64,000 nucleotides of DNA from Ureibacillus yapensis (lineage in GTDB: Bacteria; Bacillota; Bacilli; Bacillales_A; Planococcaceae): NCBI RefSeq assembly GCF_003515775.1, contig NZ_QWEI01000002.1:62001-126000 (forward strand). The letters run 5' to 3'. The notes beneath the pieces were generated by a model. The model did no database searches. It saw only the letters and a program-made list of their open reading frames with translations, and was not told the DNA's origin. Positions 47,825 through 56,092 of this stretch are shown piece by piece. The translations under genes were made by a program, and so were the position numbers. Every line of letters starts with the position of its first letter. The stretch's first letter is position 1.

Positions 47825-48562
47825 TCAAGATTCGAAATCTAAAATCGCTTCGACAAATTTTTGGGGATTTTCAAGCATGCCAAGATGACCGGTGTTCGTT
47901 TGCACTTTATGCACGATTGGATTCTCGGTTTGAATAGGTTTCACCACTTCATCTTGCAATCCTTCAATAATTAATATGGGCGTTGAAGTTTGCTCGATGA
48001 AACCGTGCTGTTCAGGTCTTGTTTTCATCGCCTCCAGCGCCAGGATCAAACCTTTTTCTGAAGCTTGATAAGCAATGCGGCTTGCAATCTCAATTTCTTC
48101 TTTTGGCTTAATATTCTCTTTGCTGAAAAATCCGCCAATCATTTCATCAACAAACGTTTCTACTCCTTTTTCGGCAATTTTCTGCTGCTGCTCGGTTCTT
48201 TTCTCTTTTTGTTCTTCGGTATCGGCCAGGTCGGAAGAATAAGCAAGTATTGCTTTATTGATTGGCGCAATATTTTGCTCCAGTGCAGCCAAAACAATAT
48301 AACCTCCCAAAGAATGACCCAGCCATATCGCTTCTGTTATGTACTCATGCTGCAATACTTGGGCCACTGCTTTGGCATAGTCATAGACGGTGTAGGTATC
48401 CTGTTCAACCTCGCTTTGTCCATGACCCGGCAAGTCGATTGCAATCACGTCAAAATGCTTTGCCAAATCTGGTATTACATCTTTAAATAAATCCTTAGAT
48501 CCTAAAAATCCATGAATTAATACAAGCGGATCTCCCGCCCCTTCTCTTATATAATGAAGCAT
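47825..48562 (-). CDS. Alpha/beta hydrolase
   Basis: 245 residues. LVLIHGFLGSKDLF (oxyanion), IAIDLPGHGQS, nucleophile WLGHSLGGYI, acid in EGLQDEVVKP and histidine in NTGHLGMLENP give a complete catalytic set. It resembles MenH/BioH-like small hydrolases, but no menaquinone gene is nearby. Convergent with pabAB. Confidence 0.88.
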   Translation of the reverse strand: MLHYIREGAGDPLVLIHGFLGSKDLFKDVIPDLAKHFDVIAIDLPGHGQSEVEQDTYTVYDYAKAVAQVLQHEYITEAIWLGHSLGGYIVLAALEQNIAPINKAILAYSSDLADTEEQKEKRTEQQQKIAEKGVETFVDEMIGGFFSKENIKPKEEIEIASRIAYQASEKGLILALEAMKTRPEQHGFIEQTSTPILIIEGLQDEVVKPIQTENPIVHKVQTNTGHLGMLENPQKFVEAILDFES

Positions 48563-48736
48563 AATTACTCCCCTCCTACCTTATTAGTAAGATTTTACCC
48601 GTAATTCGGTTAATAAAACGATAGGCCAGCTTTCACTCATGCCACACCTCTTCTGTCCATAACAATACACTAGAGCCCCCTTGTTTCAACAGGAATGGCT
48701 GCTCCAACGGTATCACCTTGAGGATAATAGTGAACA

Positions 48737-49255
48737 TTATCGATATAGGTTAGTCGGATGATAAACATTGATAAAAAATTGCAATTTGCTTTGGGATAAT
48801 GCCAATGCTCTTACAAACAAAGCATTTTGAGCGGTCAGTGCAAGTTCCGAATTTGCTGGAACTATTTCCTCTACCAATACCTCTTCATCATCTTCTATGC
48901 TAATTAACACATCGTTATCAGACAAATTGCGAGCAATGACCGTGATGAGAAGCGGTGCAAGAATGGGCAGGGCTGGAGCTGCATAAATGAGTGTATAGTC
49001 TTGAGGACTCGACTTTTCCGTGGGCAGAAGCGATTCATCGAGAAAGGCAGAAGAGTCTTCCGTATTAAATGGCTGCTGATCGGAATGAAATAGCGGTTTC
49101 TCTTCAACAACCAAATTCTGATCCCCCCCAACCGTCGCATTGACACAAAAGCTTTGACTAATAATAAGAGAATTATTTTCAAAAATCACATTGCTTTCTA
49201 TTCGATTATGCTCGGCATTTTTCTTCTCTTTGTTCGAATTACAGTCCAACCCCAT
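48737..49255 (-). CDS. Hypothetical protein, possibly a spore-surface structural protein
   Basis: 172 residues, not firmly recognised. Polar N-terminus with spaced cysteines (C5, C37), an acidic middle, and from about residue 88 a hydrophobic beta-strand-like C-terminal domain (LIYAAPALPILAPLLITVIARNL, DNDVLISIEDDEEVLVEEIVPANSELALTAQNALFVRAL). The spacing (cysteine connector, then strands with N-V/E-I alternation and a PANS turn) recalls endospore-appendage or other spore-surface beta-sandwich proteins, but this is a weak resemblance. Good AGGAGGG ribosome site. Confidence 0.7.
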   Translation of the reverse strand: MGLDCNSNKEKKNAEHNRIESNVIFENNSLIISQSFCVNATVGGDQNLVVEEKPLFHSDQQPFNTEDSSAFLDESLLPTEKSSPQDYTLIYAAPALPILAPLLITVIARNLSDNDVLISIEDDEEVLVEEIVPANSELALTAQNALFVRALALSQSKLQFFINVYHPTNLYR

Positions 49256-49425
49256 AATGATCAGCCCTCCTTCTATTTACTAATTAATGCGTTTTTAGGC
49301 TGATTGCAAGGGCGATTGTATTAAAAATGAAGAAAAGTGCTCCAAGAAATCAAATTTCTTACCAAGAATCAATATGAATGCCCCCATTTGAAAAAGTCCA
49401 AGCTACACTCAGGAGGTGATAAATC

Positions 49426-49566
49426 ATGGCGAAAAAAAGCAGCACAACTTTTAAAAAAATGAAAAAGCCAAAAAAAGTTAATAACCGGGCAGAAATTTCA
49501 CAAGAACTTAATTTTGAAAGGGCTTTAAAGAAAATTGAATTACAAGATAATAAAATAAATGATTAG
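49426..49566 (+). CDS. Small basic protein, 46 residues
   Basis: Not recognised. Starts MAKKSSTTFKKMKKPKKVNN and continues with an acidic/basic helix (ELNFERALKKIELQDNK). The ribosome site AGGAGGTGAT is a perfect match to the 16S 3' end, 5 nt before the ATG, and a terminator follows 40 bp downstream, so it is almost certainly expressed. The Lys-rich head could bind nucleic acid; a spore-core protein or ribosome-associated peptide is possible. Confidence 0.7.
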   Translation: MAKKSSTTFKKMKKPKKVNNRAEISQELNFERALKKIELQDNKIND

Positions 49567-49607
49567 TTTTATTATTGATAAATTTTTGATATGTAGTCAT
49601 AAAAATC

Positions 49608-49645
49608 AGAGTCATCCTTATAAAATTGGGATGGCTCTTTTTTAT
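49608..49645 (+). terminator. Terminator of the 46-residue protein gene
   Basis: AGAGTCATCC / GGGATGGCTCT stem followed by TTTTTTA. Confidence 0.8.
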
Positions 49646-49764
49646 TTCAAAATAATACTCCCTTTTATTCTTTTAGAAAAATAGAAGCAAAATACCAAAA
49701 AATAAAAAAATGTATTCGTTTACATTGACAATTATTTACAAACTTTAATATTTTTTGATAAATG

Positions 49765-49813
49765 GTGAACTTTATGTGAATAACTTTTGAATGGACGGTG
49801 AACCTTTTGTGAA
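49765..49813 (+). promoter_or_regulatory. Five helically phased GTGAA repeats upstream of qoxA
   Basis: GTGAA occurs at 49765, 49776, 49798 and 49809, with TTGAA (one mismatch) at 49787: five units exactly 11 bp apart. The last lies about 38 bp before a TAAAAT -10-like hexamer (49851-49856). Such phased pentamers fit OmpR-family response regulators; TTGTGAA-type sites are described for ResD and TTCACA-type 11-bp repeats for PhoP of B. subtilis. A ResD-like activator is the better guess for a terminal oxidase. Confidence 0.65.
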
Positions 49814-49924
49814 ATCGGCTCAAAATAGATGTTTTTACTATTTTCATGATTAAAATAGATTTAGAGAGTCAGAGACACATTCTTAAAAAATAACTCTGGC
49901 TATTAAGGGAAGGTGAAAATCTGT

Positions 49925-50812
49925 ATGAAGAAAAAATGGGCATTTTTATCGTCCATGTTAGCATTTGTACTCGTTTTAGCTGGTTGTGAGCCGTTAATGG
50001 TTCTGGATCCAAAAGGACCGCAAGCTGCACAACAAGCGAGCGACATTATGCTATCAATTGGTATTATGTCATTTATCGTAATCGCAGTTTTGACTATTTT
50101 AGTCGTTATTTTATTTAAATACCGTGCTTCAAATCAACCAGACGATTACGAACCACCTCACATCGAGGGAAATAAATGGGTTGAAGCACTTTGTATCGGG
50201 ATTCCAGTACTGATTGTTGCTTTCTTATCCTTTATGTCTGTGAAAAGTAACTATATCGTTGAATCTGCACCTGTAGGTTACGAAAATGAGGAACCTTTAG
50301 TAGTCTATGCTTCTTCTTCCAACTGGAAATGGCATTTCAGCTATCCAGAAGAAGGAATCGAAACAGTGAACTATCTTTATATTCCAACCGATCGTCCATT
50401 GGAATTCAAACTTTATTCTTTCGGACCGATTACAAGTTTCTGGATTCCGCAACTTGGCGGTCAAAAATACGCAATGGCCGACATGGTGACAACATTACAC
50501 CTAGGTGCTGATGAACCTGGTGAATATGTAGGTCGAAATGCAAACTTCAGTGGTAAAGGTTTTGCTGAAAATACATTTAACGTAACAGCAATGTCTCAAA
50601 CAGAATTTGATGAATGGGTACAAGAGGTTCATGAAAAAGCCGAGCCACTAACTGAAGAAAAATTTGATGAATTATTGGAACCTGGCCACCTTGGTCAAAT
50701 GACATTCACTGGTACACATTTAGAATTCAGCCCTGCCCCAGAACATACTCATAACGACGTTTCTGAAGAAGGAAATGATTCTGAAGAAGAATCCGACCAT
50801 AGCGGTCATTAA
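49925..50812 (+). CDS. qoxA: Cytochrome aa3 quinol oxidase subunit II
   Basis: 295 residues. Lipoprotein signal with lipobox LVLAGC, then the QoxA hallmark LDPKGPQA, two membrane helices (about 45-68 and 90-112) and an extracytoplasmic cupredoxin domain (SSNWKWHFSYPEEGIETVNYLYIPTDRPLEF). No CuA ligand set is seen, as expected for quinol oxidases. The C-terminus is an acidic, His-containing tail. ATG at 49925 follows AAGGTGA by 8 nt. Confidence 0.95.
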   Translation: MKKKWAFLSSMLAFVLVLAGCEPLMVLDPKGPQAAQQASDIMLSIGIMSFIVIAVLTILVVILFKYRASNQPDDYEPPHIEGNKWVEALCIGIPVLIVAFLSFMSVKSNYIVESAPVGYENEEPLVVYASSSNWKWHFSYPEEGIETVNYLYIPTDRPLEFKLYSFGPITSFWIPQLGGQKYAMADMVTTLHLGADEPGEYVGRNANFSGKGFAENTFNVTAMSQTEFDEWVQEVHEKAEPLTEEKFDELLEPGHLGQMTFTGTHLEFSPAPEHTHNDVSEEGNDSEEESDHSGH

Positions 50813-50857
50813 TATGAAAAGAAAAGCTTTACGTTTTTCTTGAAAGGAGAAACAAGG

Positions 50858-52804
50858 ATGGAATTTTTTGAGCGTTTTGCCATACCTCATCCAAGTCCGG
50901 CGATTTACGCCTCAATGGTTGCAATAGCACTCGTTACTATTGGAATTATTGCTGGTTTAACATATTTCAAAAAATGGGGTTATCTATGGCGCGAATGGTT
51001 AACAACAGTTGACCATAAAAAAATCGGGATTATGTACTTAATCTCGGCGCTTCTAATGCTATTCCGCGGTGGCGTCGACGCTATCATGATGCGTGCGCAG
51101 CTTTCCGTTCCGGATGCTGAATTATTGGATGCACAACACTATAACGAGATTTTCACGACTCATGGTGTTGTAATGATTATCTTTATGGCGATGCCATTTA
51201 TCTTTGCGTTTATGAACTTGCTTGTGCCTCTTCAAATTGGTGCACGCGATGTTGCGTTCCCACGCTTGAATGCATTAAGTTTCTGGCTATTCTTTGCCGG
51301 CGCAATGTTATTTAATATTTCTTTCGTTATTGGTGGTTCACCGGATGCAGGTTGGACTTCCTACTTCCCTCTTGCAGGGAATGACTTCAGTCAACACGTT
51401 GGTACAAACTACTATATGATCGCAATCCAGATTTCAGGGATTGGGTCATTAATGACTGGTATTAATATGTGTACGACAATCTTGAAAATGCGTGCACCTG
51501 GCATGACATTAATGAAGATGCCAATGTTTACTTGGTCAGCGTTCATCGCAAACTTAATTATTGTGTTTGCTTTCCCAGTTTTAACAGTAGCGTTATTAAT
51601 GGGTACAACTGACCGATTATTTGCAACGAACTTCTTTACTTCCGATAACGGTGGCATGGATATGCTTTGGGCGAACTTCTTCTGGATTTGGGGACACCCT
51701 GAAGTATATATCCTGATCTTGCCTGCTTTCGGACTTTACAGTGAGATTATTCCAACGTTCTCGAGAAGAAACCTATATGGATACAAGCCTATGGTTTGGT
51801 CTATGGTGTTAATTTCGTTCTTATCATTCTTGGTATGGACTCACCACTTCTTTACAATGGGACAAGGAGCACTTACAAACAGTATCTTCTCCATTACGAC
51901 AATGGCGATTGCTGTTCCAACGGGAGTTAAGATCTTTAACTGGTTATTTACCATGTATAAAGGAAAAATCCGCTTTACAGTGCCAATGCTTTACTCAGTA
52001 GCCTTTATTCCGTTATTTACGGTTGGTGGGGTTACAGGGGTTATGCTTGCCATGTCGGCGGCAGACTATCAATACCATAATACAATGTTCTTGGTAGCTC
52101 ACTTCCATAATACAATTATCCCTGGTGTAGTATTCGCTATGCTAGCTGGTTTAACTTATTACTGGCCTAAATTCTTTGGCTTCATGCTAAACGAAAAAAT
52201 CGGGAAATGGGCATTCTGGTCACTAACAATCGGTTTCGTCCTTGCGTTCTTCCCTATGTACATTACAGGTTTGGACGGCCAAGCACGTCGTATGTACACT
52301 TATTCAGAAGCAACTGGCTTTGGCCCGTTAAATATGGTGTCATTCATCGGTGCAGCTATCATGGCAATCGGATTTGTGTTAATTCTTTGGAACGTTTTCT
52401 ACAGTTTCAAAAACTCATCAAGAGAAATTGGCAGCGACCCTTGGGATGCACGTTCACTAGAATGGGCTACTCATACGCCAATTCCGGAATACAACTTCGC
52501 GAGATTACCGCATGTTAATTCAAGTGAAGCTTTCTGGGATGCAAAAATGAACGGTCATCAATTATTCAGAGGTGAATATGAAGAGATTCATATGCCGAGC
52601 AGCAGCGGGGTACCATTTATCATGGGAATGATCTTCTTCGTTGCCGGATTCTCATTCGTGTTCTCGTTATGGATTCCAGCAGTTATTGCATTACTGGGTA
52701 TCTTCTTCTGCATGGCACTTCGTTCATTTGAAAAAGACGATGGATACCATATTTCCGTGGAAGAAATTAAAGAAACTGAAAGAAAACTTGGAGGTGCTAA
52801 ATAA
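50858..52804 (+). CDS. qoxB: Cytochrome aa3 quinol oxidase subunit I
   Basis: 648 residues, haem-copper oxidase catalytic subunit with 14-15 helices. Haem and copper ligands are visible: TTHGVVMI (low-spin haem), [15 protein letters not shown] (CuB His and Tyr neighbour), WTHHFFTMG (two CuB His) and [11 protein letters not shown] (haem a3 and low-spin haem His). It reduces O2 with electrons from menaquinol and pumps protons. ATG at 50858 after AAAGGAGAAACAAGG; a TTG six codons earlier is rejected. Confidence 0.97.
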   Translation: MEFFERFAIPHPSPAIYASMVAIALVTIGIIAGLTYFKKWGYLWREWLTTVDHKKIGIMYLISALLMLFRGGVDAIMMRAQLSVPDAELLDAQHYNEIFTTHGVVMIIFMAMPFIFAFMNLLVPLQIGARDVAFPRLNALSFWLFFAGAMLFNISFVIGGSPDAGWTSYFPLAGNDFSQHVGTNYYMIAIQISGIGSLMTGINMCTTILKMRAPGMTLMKMPMFTWSAFIANLIIVFAFPVLTVALLMGTTDRLFATNFFTSDNGGMDMLWANFFWIWGHPEVYILILPAFGLYSEIIPTFSRRNLYGYKPMVWSMVLISFLSFLVWTHHFFTMGQGALTNSIFSITTMAIAVPTGVKIFNWLFTMYKGKIRFTVPMLYSVAFIPLFTVGGVTGVMLAMSAADYQYHNTMFLVAHFHNTIIPGVVFAMLAGLTYYWPKFFGFMLNEKIGKWAFWSLTIGFVLAFFPMYITGLDGQARRMYTYSEATGFGPLNMVSFIGAAIMAIGFVLILWNVFYSFKNSSREIGSDPWDARSLEWATHTPIPEYNFARLPHVNSSEAFWDAKMNGHQLFRGEYEEIHMPSSSGVPFIMGMIFFVAGFSFVFSLWIPAVIALLGIFFCMALRSFEKDDGYHISVEEIKETERKLGGAK

Positions 52805-53400
52805 TGAAAATTGATCATTCGCAGCCTCTTGAATATAGCACGCATCAAAATCAGTTAAACATTTTGGGATTCTGGATATTCCTTGGTGCTGAAATTATGC
52901 TATTCGGTACCCTTTTCATGGGATATTTCACATTGGAAGGTCGTACAGGTGCCGGACCGACACCAGCACAGATTTTTGAAATTACACCAGTATTGATTGA
53001 AACGTTTGTCTTATTAACAAGTAGTTTCACGATTGGTCTTGGAATTCACGCTATGCGCTTGGGCCGCAAAAATGCAATGCTTTCTTTCTTTGCGATTACC
53101 CTATTGCTTGGCTTAGTCTTCCTAGGGGTAGAGATTTATGAGTTTATGCACTACTATCATGTGGGAGCTACTTATCAAACAAGTGCCTTCACTGCAGCCC
53201 TGTTAACAACATTGGGAACACATGGTGCTCACGTAACTTTAGGTTTATTCTGGGGATTATTTATCATTCTGCAAGTAAAGAAACGCGGATTAACACCTCA
53301 AACAGCGAATAAATCATTTATCTTCTCTCTTTACTGGCATTTCTTAGATGTAGTTTGGATCTTTATCTTCAGCTTCATCTATCTGAAAGGAATGATGTAA
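52804..53400 (+). CDS. qoxC: Cytochrome aa3 quinol oxidase subunit III
   Basis: 198 residues with five helices. NILGFWIFLGAEIMLFGTLFMGYF and GTHGAHVTLGLFWGLFII, then SLYWHFLDVVWIFIFSFIYLKG are conserved subunit III segments. It stabilises subunit I and its proton entry. Overlaps qoxB by one base (TAATG), so translation is coupled. Confidence 0.96.
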   Translation: MKIDHSQPLEYSTHQNQLNILGFWIFLGAEIMLFGTLFMGYFTLEGRTGAGPTPAQIFEITPVLIETFVLLTSSFTIGLGIHAMRLGRKNAMLSFFAITLLLGLVFLGVEIYEFMHYYHVGATYQTSAFTAALLTTLGTHGAHVTLGLFWGLFIILQVKKRGLTPQTANKSFIFSLYWHFLDVVWIFIFSFIYLKGMM

Positions 53401-53401
53401 T

Positions 53402-53683
53402 ATGAAAGAATTATTCCCTGCAAAACAGGTAATGGGATTTGTTGCTTCCCTTGTCTTAACTTTAATCGCTTTATTGGTTGTTTTCACTGATATGTCATAT
53501 ACAGCCGGAATGACTATTCTATTGGTAACAGCCTTCATCCAAGCGACTCTGCAACTTGTAGTATTCATGCACGCTGGTGAAACAGAAGATGGATGGGCAA
53601 TCTATTCGAATATACTTTTTGGTATTGTAATAGTTGTTCTTTCCGTATTGGGTACATTACTTATCTTACTTTGGGATATGTAA
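53402..53683 (+). CDS. qoxD: Cytochrome aa3 quinol oxidase subunit IV
   Basis: 93 residues with three helices (about 9-30, 34-57 and 67-91). FVASLVLTLIALLVVF and VTAFIQATLQLVVFMHAGE are typical of QoxD. Starts one base after the qoxC stop. Last gene of the operon, followed by a strong terminator. Confidence 0.95.
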   Translation: MKELFPAKQVMGFVASLVLTLIALLVVFTDMSYTAGMTILLVTAFIQATLQLVVFMHAGETEDGWAIYSNILFGIVIVVLSVLGTLLILLWDM

Positions 53684-53688
53684 TAAAG

Positions 53689-53722
53689 AAAAAGCTTGAG
53701 AGCCTTTGCTCTCAAGCTTTTT
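53689..53722. terminator. Bidirectional terminator after qoxD
   Basis: AAAAAGCTTGAGAG / CTCTCAAGCTTTTT perfect 14-bp stem with a 6-nt loop; also serves the convergent small gene. Confidence 0.9.
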
Positions 53723-53728
53723 TGCTGT

Positions 53729-53935
53729 TTATTCTACTATAGTGCGCTGTTGTTCGTTTGCCTTCTTTTGTTCTTCAAGTAAATGCATGAATAGAAACAT
53801 GATAAATAATGTTCCCGCACCTTTGGTCATTTCGATTCCATACCAAACGGAGATGTTTGTGTAAATACTTGCAACAGTAAGAATAATTCCGAAAACAATC
53901 AGCATGGCACAAAGATTCGTAAATAGTTTTAACAT
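53729..53935 (-). CDS. Small membrane protein convergent with qox, 68 residues
   Basis: Two predicted helices (FTNLCAMLIVFGIILTVASIYT and TKGAGTLFIMFLFMHLLEE) with a charged C-terminal tail. Not recognised as a known oxidase subunit. GGGGAGTGG precedes the ATG. It shares with qoxA an upstream array of phased GTGAA repeats, so it is probably co-regulated with the oxidase and may assist it. Confidence 0.82.
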   Translation of the reverse strand: MLKLFTNLCAMLIVFGIILTVASIYTNISVWYGIEMTKGAGTLFIMFLFMHLLEEQKKANEQQRTIVE

Positions 53936-53975
53936 GTGACCACTCCCCTTTGATTGAATTGCTTTTATTGTCTTT

Positions 53976-54049
53976 ATTATATATTAGTTTTCACAAATTA
54001 GCCACAATTTATTAACAAAAAGTTCACATTTTATTCACCGATAGTTCGA
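53976..54049 (-). promoter_or_regulatory. Promoter and phased GTGAA array of the small membrane protein gene
   Basis: On the minus strand a TATAAT (53976-53981) follows an array of GTGAA-like units at 11-bp steps: plus-strand TTCAC at 53990, 54023 and 54034, with degenerate units at 54001 (GCCAC), 54012 (TTAAC) and 54045 (TTCGA). The orientation relative to its gene is the same as in front of qoxA. Confidence 0.6.
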
Positions 54050-54084
54050 AATTAGAGGTTGACAATATTTTTTCACAAAAAATA

Positions 54085-54104
54085 CACCTTCAACTGTGAA
54101 GGTG
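54085..54104 (-). terminator. Terminator after the accC / carrier remnant unit
   Basis: CACCTTC / GAAGGTG stem with a T-rich tail on the minus strand (54079-54084). Confidence 0.65.
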
Positions 54105-54141
54105 CTTAGGATAAATGCCATTGGTTTAGGGGAGAATACCT

Positions 54142-54344
54142 TTATTCGTTTTTCAATAAATCATCATCTGCATTGATAAAATTCCCTTCTGGGACAAATA
54201 TTTGTGTTACGTGACCCGATTCATCTGTCACCATCGGAATTTCCATTATCATTGACTCCAGAATAACAATATCTTTTGGTGGTATTTTTTATGACCGCCT
54301 TGCAACACAGATTCTTCAATTTGTTTATGGTTGTTTTTATTCAT
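54142..54344 (-). pseudogene. Decayed biotin carboxyl carrier protein, frameshifted and lacking the biotinyl lysine
   Basis: The only gene after accC in its unit. A ribosome site and ATG (54344) open frame 1 for about 31 codons. Adding one base to the A6 run (plus-strand T6, 54285-54290) joins it to a frame encoding VILESMIMEIPMVTD and IFVPEGNFINADDDLL. That is the biotinyl domain of YngHB-like carriers (VAILESMKMEIP...EGDFVNEGDVLLEL). The biotinylated lysine of ESMKM is ATA (Ile) at 54247-54249 instead of AAA. Two independent lesions make a functional carrier unlikely. A translational frameshift or an assembly error in the homopolymer is possible, but would not restore the lysine. Confidence 0.75.
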
Positions 54345-54359
54345 TCCACTTTCCCCTTT

Positions 54360-55706
54360 TCAATTTTTCAATAAATAATACTCATCAACAAATTTGGTTG
54401 TCGTCACTCCTTTTAAGAACTGTGGATGGGTAATCACAGCAAGCAGCATGGGGATATTTGTTTCAATTCCTTCTATCATATATCCTTGAAGTGCTACAGC
54501 CAGTTTTTCGCATGCTTGTTGGCGGTTTTCTCCAGTTGCTATACACTTGGCAATCATCGGATCGTAGAAGGGTGACACCACACTTCCTGTTTCAACAGCA
54601 ATTTCATGACGAATCCCTTCCATTTCAGGGCAAACAAGCTTTGTTATGGTCCCCGGTGAAGGGTAAAACGTATTTGGGTTTTCCGCATAAATTCGAACCT
54701 CGATGGCATGGCCTTTTTTTGCTAAGGAATCACGCGTAAACGACAACGGCTCCCCATATGCAACCCTGATTTGTTGCTCTACCAAATCCAAGCCTGTAAT
54801 CTCTTCCGTGACGGGATGCTCTACTTGCAGCCGTGTATTCATCTCCAAGAAATAGAAGTTTTGATTTTTATTAACCAAGAACTCAACTGTTCCTGCATTC
54901 GTATACCCGATGGATTTTGCAGCAGCTACTGCTACATCCATCATTTTCTGTCTTGTAATTTCAGAAATAAACGGAGATGGCGCTTCTTCCACTACTTTTT
55001 GGTTGCGTCGCTGGATTGAGCATTCCCGCTCAAAGATCGGTACCACATTCCCATAATGGTCTGCCATGATCTGCACTTCTATATGATGTGCTTCAGATAT
55101 GAATTTCTCCAGAAACATCGTTCCATCATTAAAGAAACTCTGTGCCCGCTTTTGATTGCCTTCAAAGGCTTTCCTCAGTTCATCTTCATTTTCGACTCGC
55201 TGCATCCCAATGCCGCCGCCACCCGCCGAAGCCTTCAGCATGAGTGGATACCTTAGTTGATTTGCCACTTCAACAGCTTCTTCAACAGTTTGAATCGGTT
55301 CATTTACGCCCAAAAGAATGGGAACACCCGCTTTTTGCATCAATTTCCGCGCTTCCAGCTTGCTTCCCAATGCAGCAATAACACTTGGACTTGGACCAAT
55401 AAATACAAGCCCTGACTCTTCTGCTTGCCTTGCAAACTCGGCATTTTCCGACAGCAAGCCATAACCGGGATGGATGGCTTGGGCACCTGATTGCAATGCA
55501 GCATTTATAATCGCTTCGATCTTTAAATAACTTTGAGCTACTGGTGATTTCCCTATACAATAGCTTTCACTTGCTTCTTTCACATGCAAACTGTCTTGAT
55601 CTGCTTCTGAATAGACCGCAACCGTTTCAATTCCCATTTTGCCGCAAGTCCGAATAATGCGCCTCGCAATTTCCCCACGGTTTGCAACAAGAATTTTTCT
55701 GAACAT
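54360..55706 (-). CDS. accC: Biotin carboxylase (AccC/YngH-like)
   Basis: 448 residues, ATP-grasp enzyme that carboxylates biotin on a carrier protein. FRKILVANRGEIARRIIRTC at the start, KASAGGGGIGMQ (ATP loop), ECSIQRRNQKVVEEAPS and EMNTRLQVEHPVTE are all intact. It lacks an accB partner upstream; the carrier that should follow it is broken. It resembles YngH, the second Bacillus biotin carboxylase, more than the fatty-acid accBC operon. It may now work with a carrier encoded elsewhere or be on the way to loss. Confidence 0.93.
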   Translation of the reverse strand: MFRKILVANRGEIARRIIRTCGKMGIETVAVYSEADQDSLHVKEASESYCIGKSPVAQSYLKIEAIINAALQSGAQAIHPGYGLLSENAEFARQAEESGLVFIGPSPSVIAALGSKLEARKLMQKAGVPILLGVNEPIQTVEEAVEVANQLRYPLMLKASAGGGGIGMQRVENEDELRKAFEGNQKRAQSFFNDGTMFLEKFISEAHHIEVQIMADHYGNVVPIFERECSIQRRNQKVVEEAPSPFISEITRQKMMDVAVAAAKSIGYTNAGTVEFLVNKNQNFYFLEMNTRLQVEHPVTEEITGLDLVEQQIRVAYGEPLSFTRDSLAKKGHAIEVRIYAENPNTFYPSPGTITKLVCPEMEGIRHEIAVETGSVVSPFYDPMIAKCIATGENRQQACEKLAVALQGYMIEGIETNIPMLLAVITHPQFLKGVTTTKFVDEYYLLKN

Positions 55707-55918
55707 AAAACCCTCCAGTCGGTTTATATCTTACGGCTTGTGTAAACGCTCTTAACTATCCGATATCCAATAATATTCGGTATTTCGCCGATTCATGAGT
55801 AAGCAGTGGTATTTTAATAGAGAAGTCTTGTGGACAATTTACAGCTTATTTATTGGACAGGGTACTGGGTTATGTTTTGTTAATATGTAAACAAATGAGT
55901 TATTTAGAAAACGCTAAC

Positions 55919-55946
55919 TTGACTTTTTGCTTACGTATGTTAAAAT
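55919..55946 (+). promoter_or_regulatory. SigA-type promoter of the tRNA-Val gene
   Basis: TTGACT (55919-55924), 16 bp, TAAAAT (55941-55946), 13 bp before the tRNA. Confidence 0.6.
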
Positions 55947-55959
55947 AAAGAAATATTAC

Positions 55960-56032
55960 GGTCTTGTAGCTCAGCTGGGAGAGCACCACCTCGACAAGGT
56001 GGGGGTCATGGGTTCGAGCCCCTTCGGGACCA
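55960..56032 (+). tRNA. tRNA-Val (GAC), unusual: C33, T50-T64 mismatch, no encoded CCA
   Basis: A 73-nt cloverleaf: acceptor GGTCTTG/CGGGACC (two G-U pairs), D arm GCTC/GAGC, anticodon stem CCACC/GGTGG, loop TCGACAA with anticodon GAC (55993-55995), T loop TTCGAGC. Position 33 (55992), normally U, is C. The T stem has a T50-T64 mismatch (56009 and 56023), and the CCA end is not encoded. It has its own promoter and a terminator after it, so it is probably transcribed; whether it is functional in decoding is open. Confidence 0.85.
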
Positions 56033-56040
56033 TCAATATG

Positions 56041-56092
56041 AAAAGCCTCTAAACATTGATTTATTAGTGTTTGTAGGCTTTTTCTTTTTGTT
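56041..56092 (+). terminator. Terminator after the tRNA gene
   Basis: AAAAGCCT / AGGCTTTTT arms with AACA/TGTT inner pairs, followed by CTTTTT. Confidence 0.7.

Noticed and set aside
55973-56032. Alternative reading of the tRNA as Ser(CGA) or Arg(TCG) to restore U33
   Set aside because: Shifting the loop breaks the 5-bp anticodon stem CCACC/GGTGG; Val(GAC) is the only good fold.
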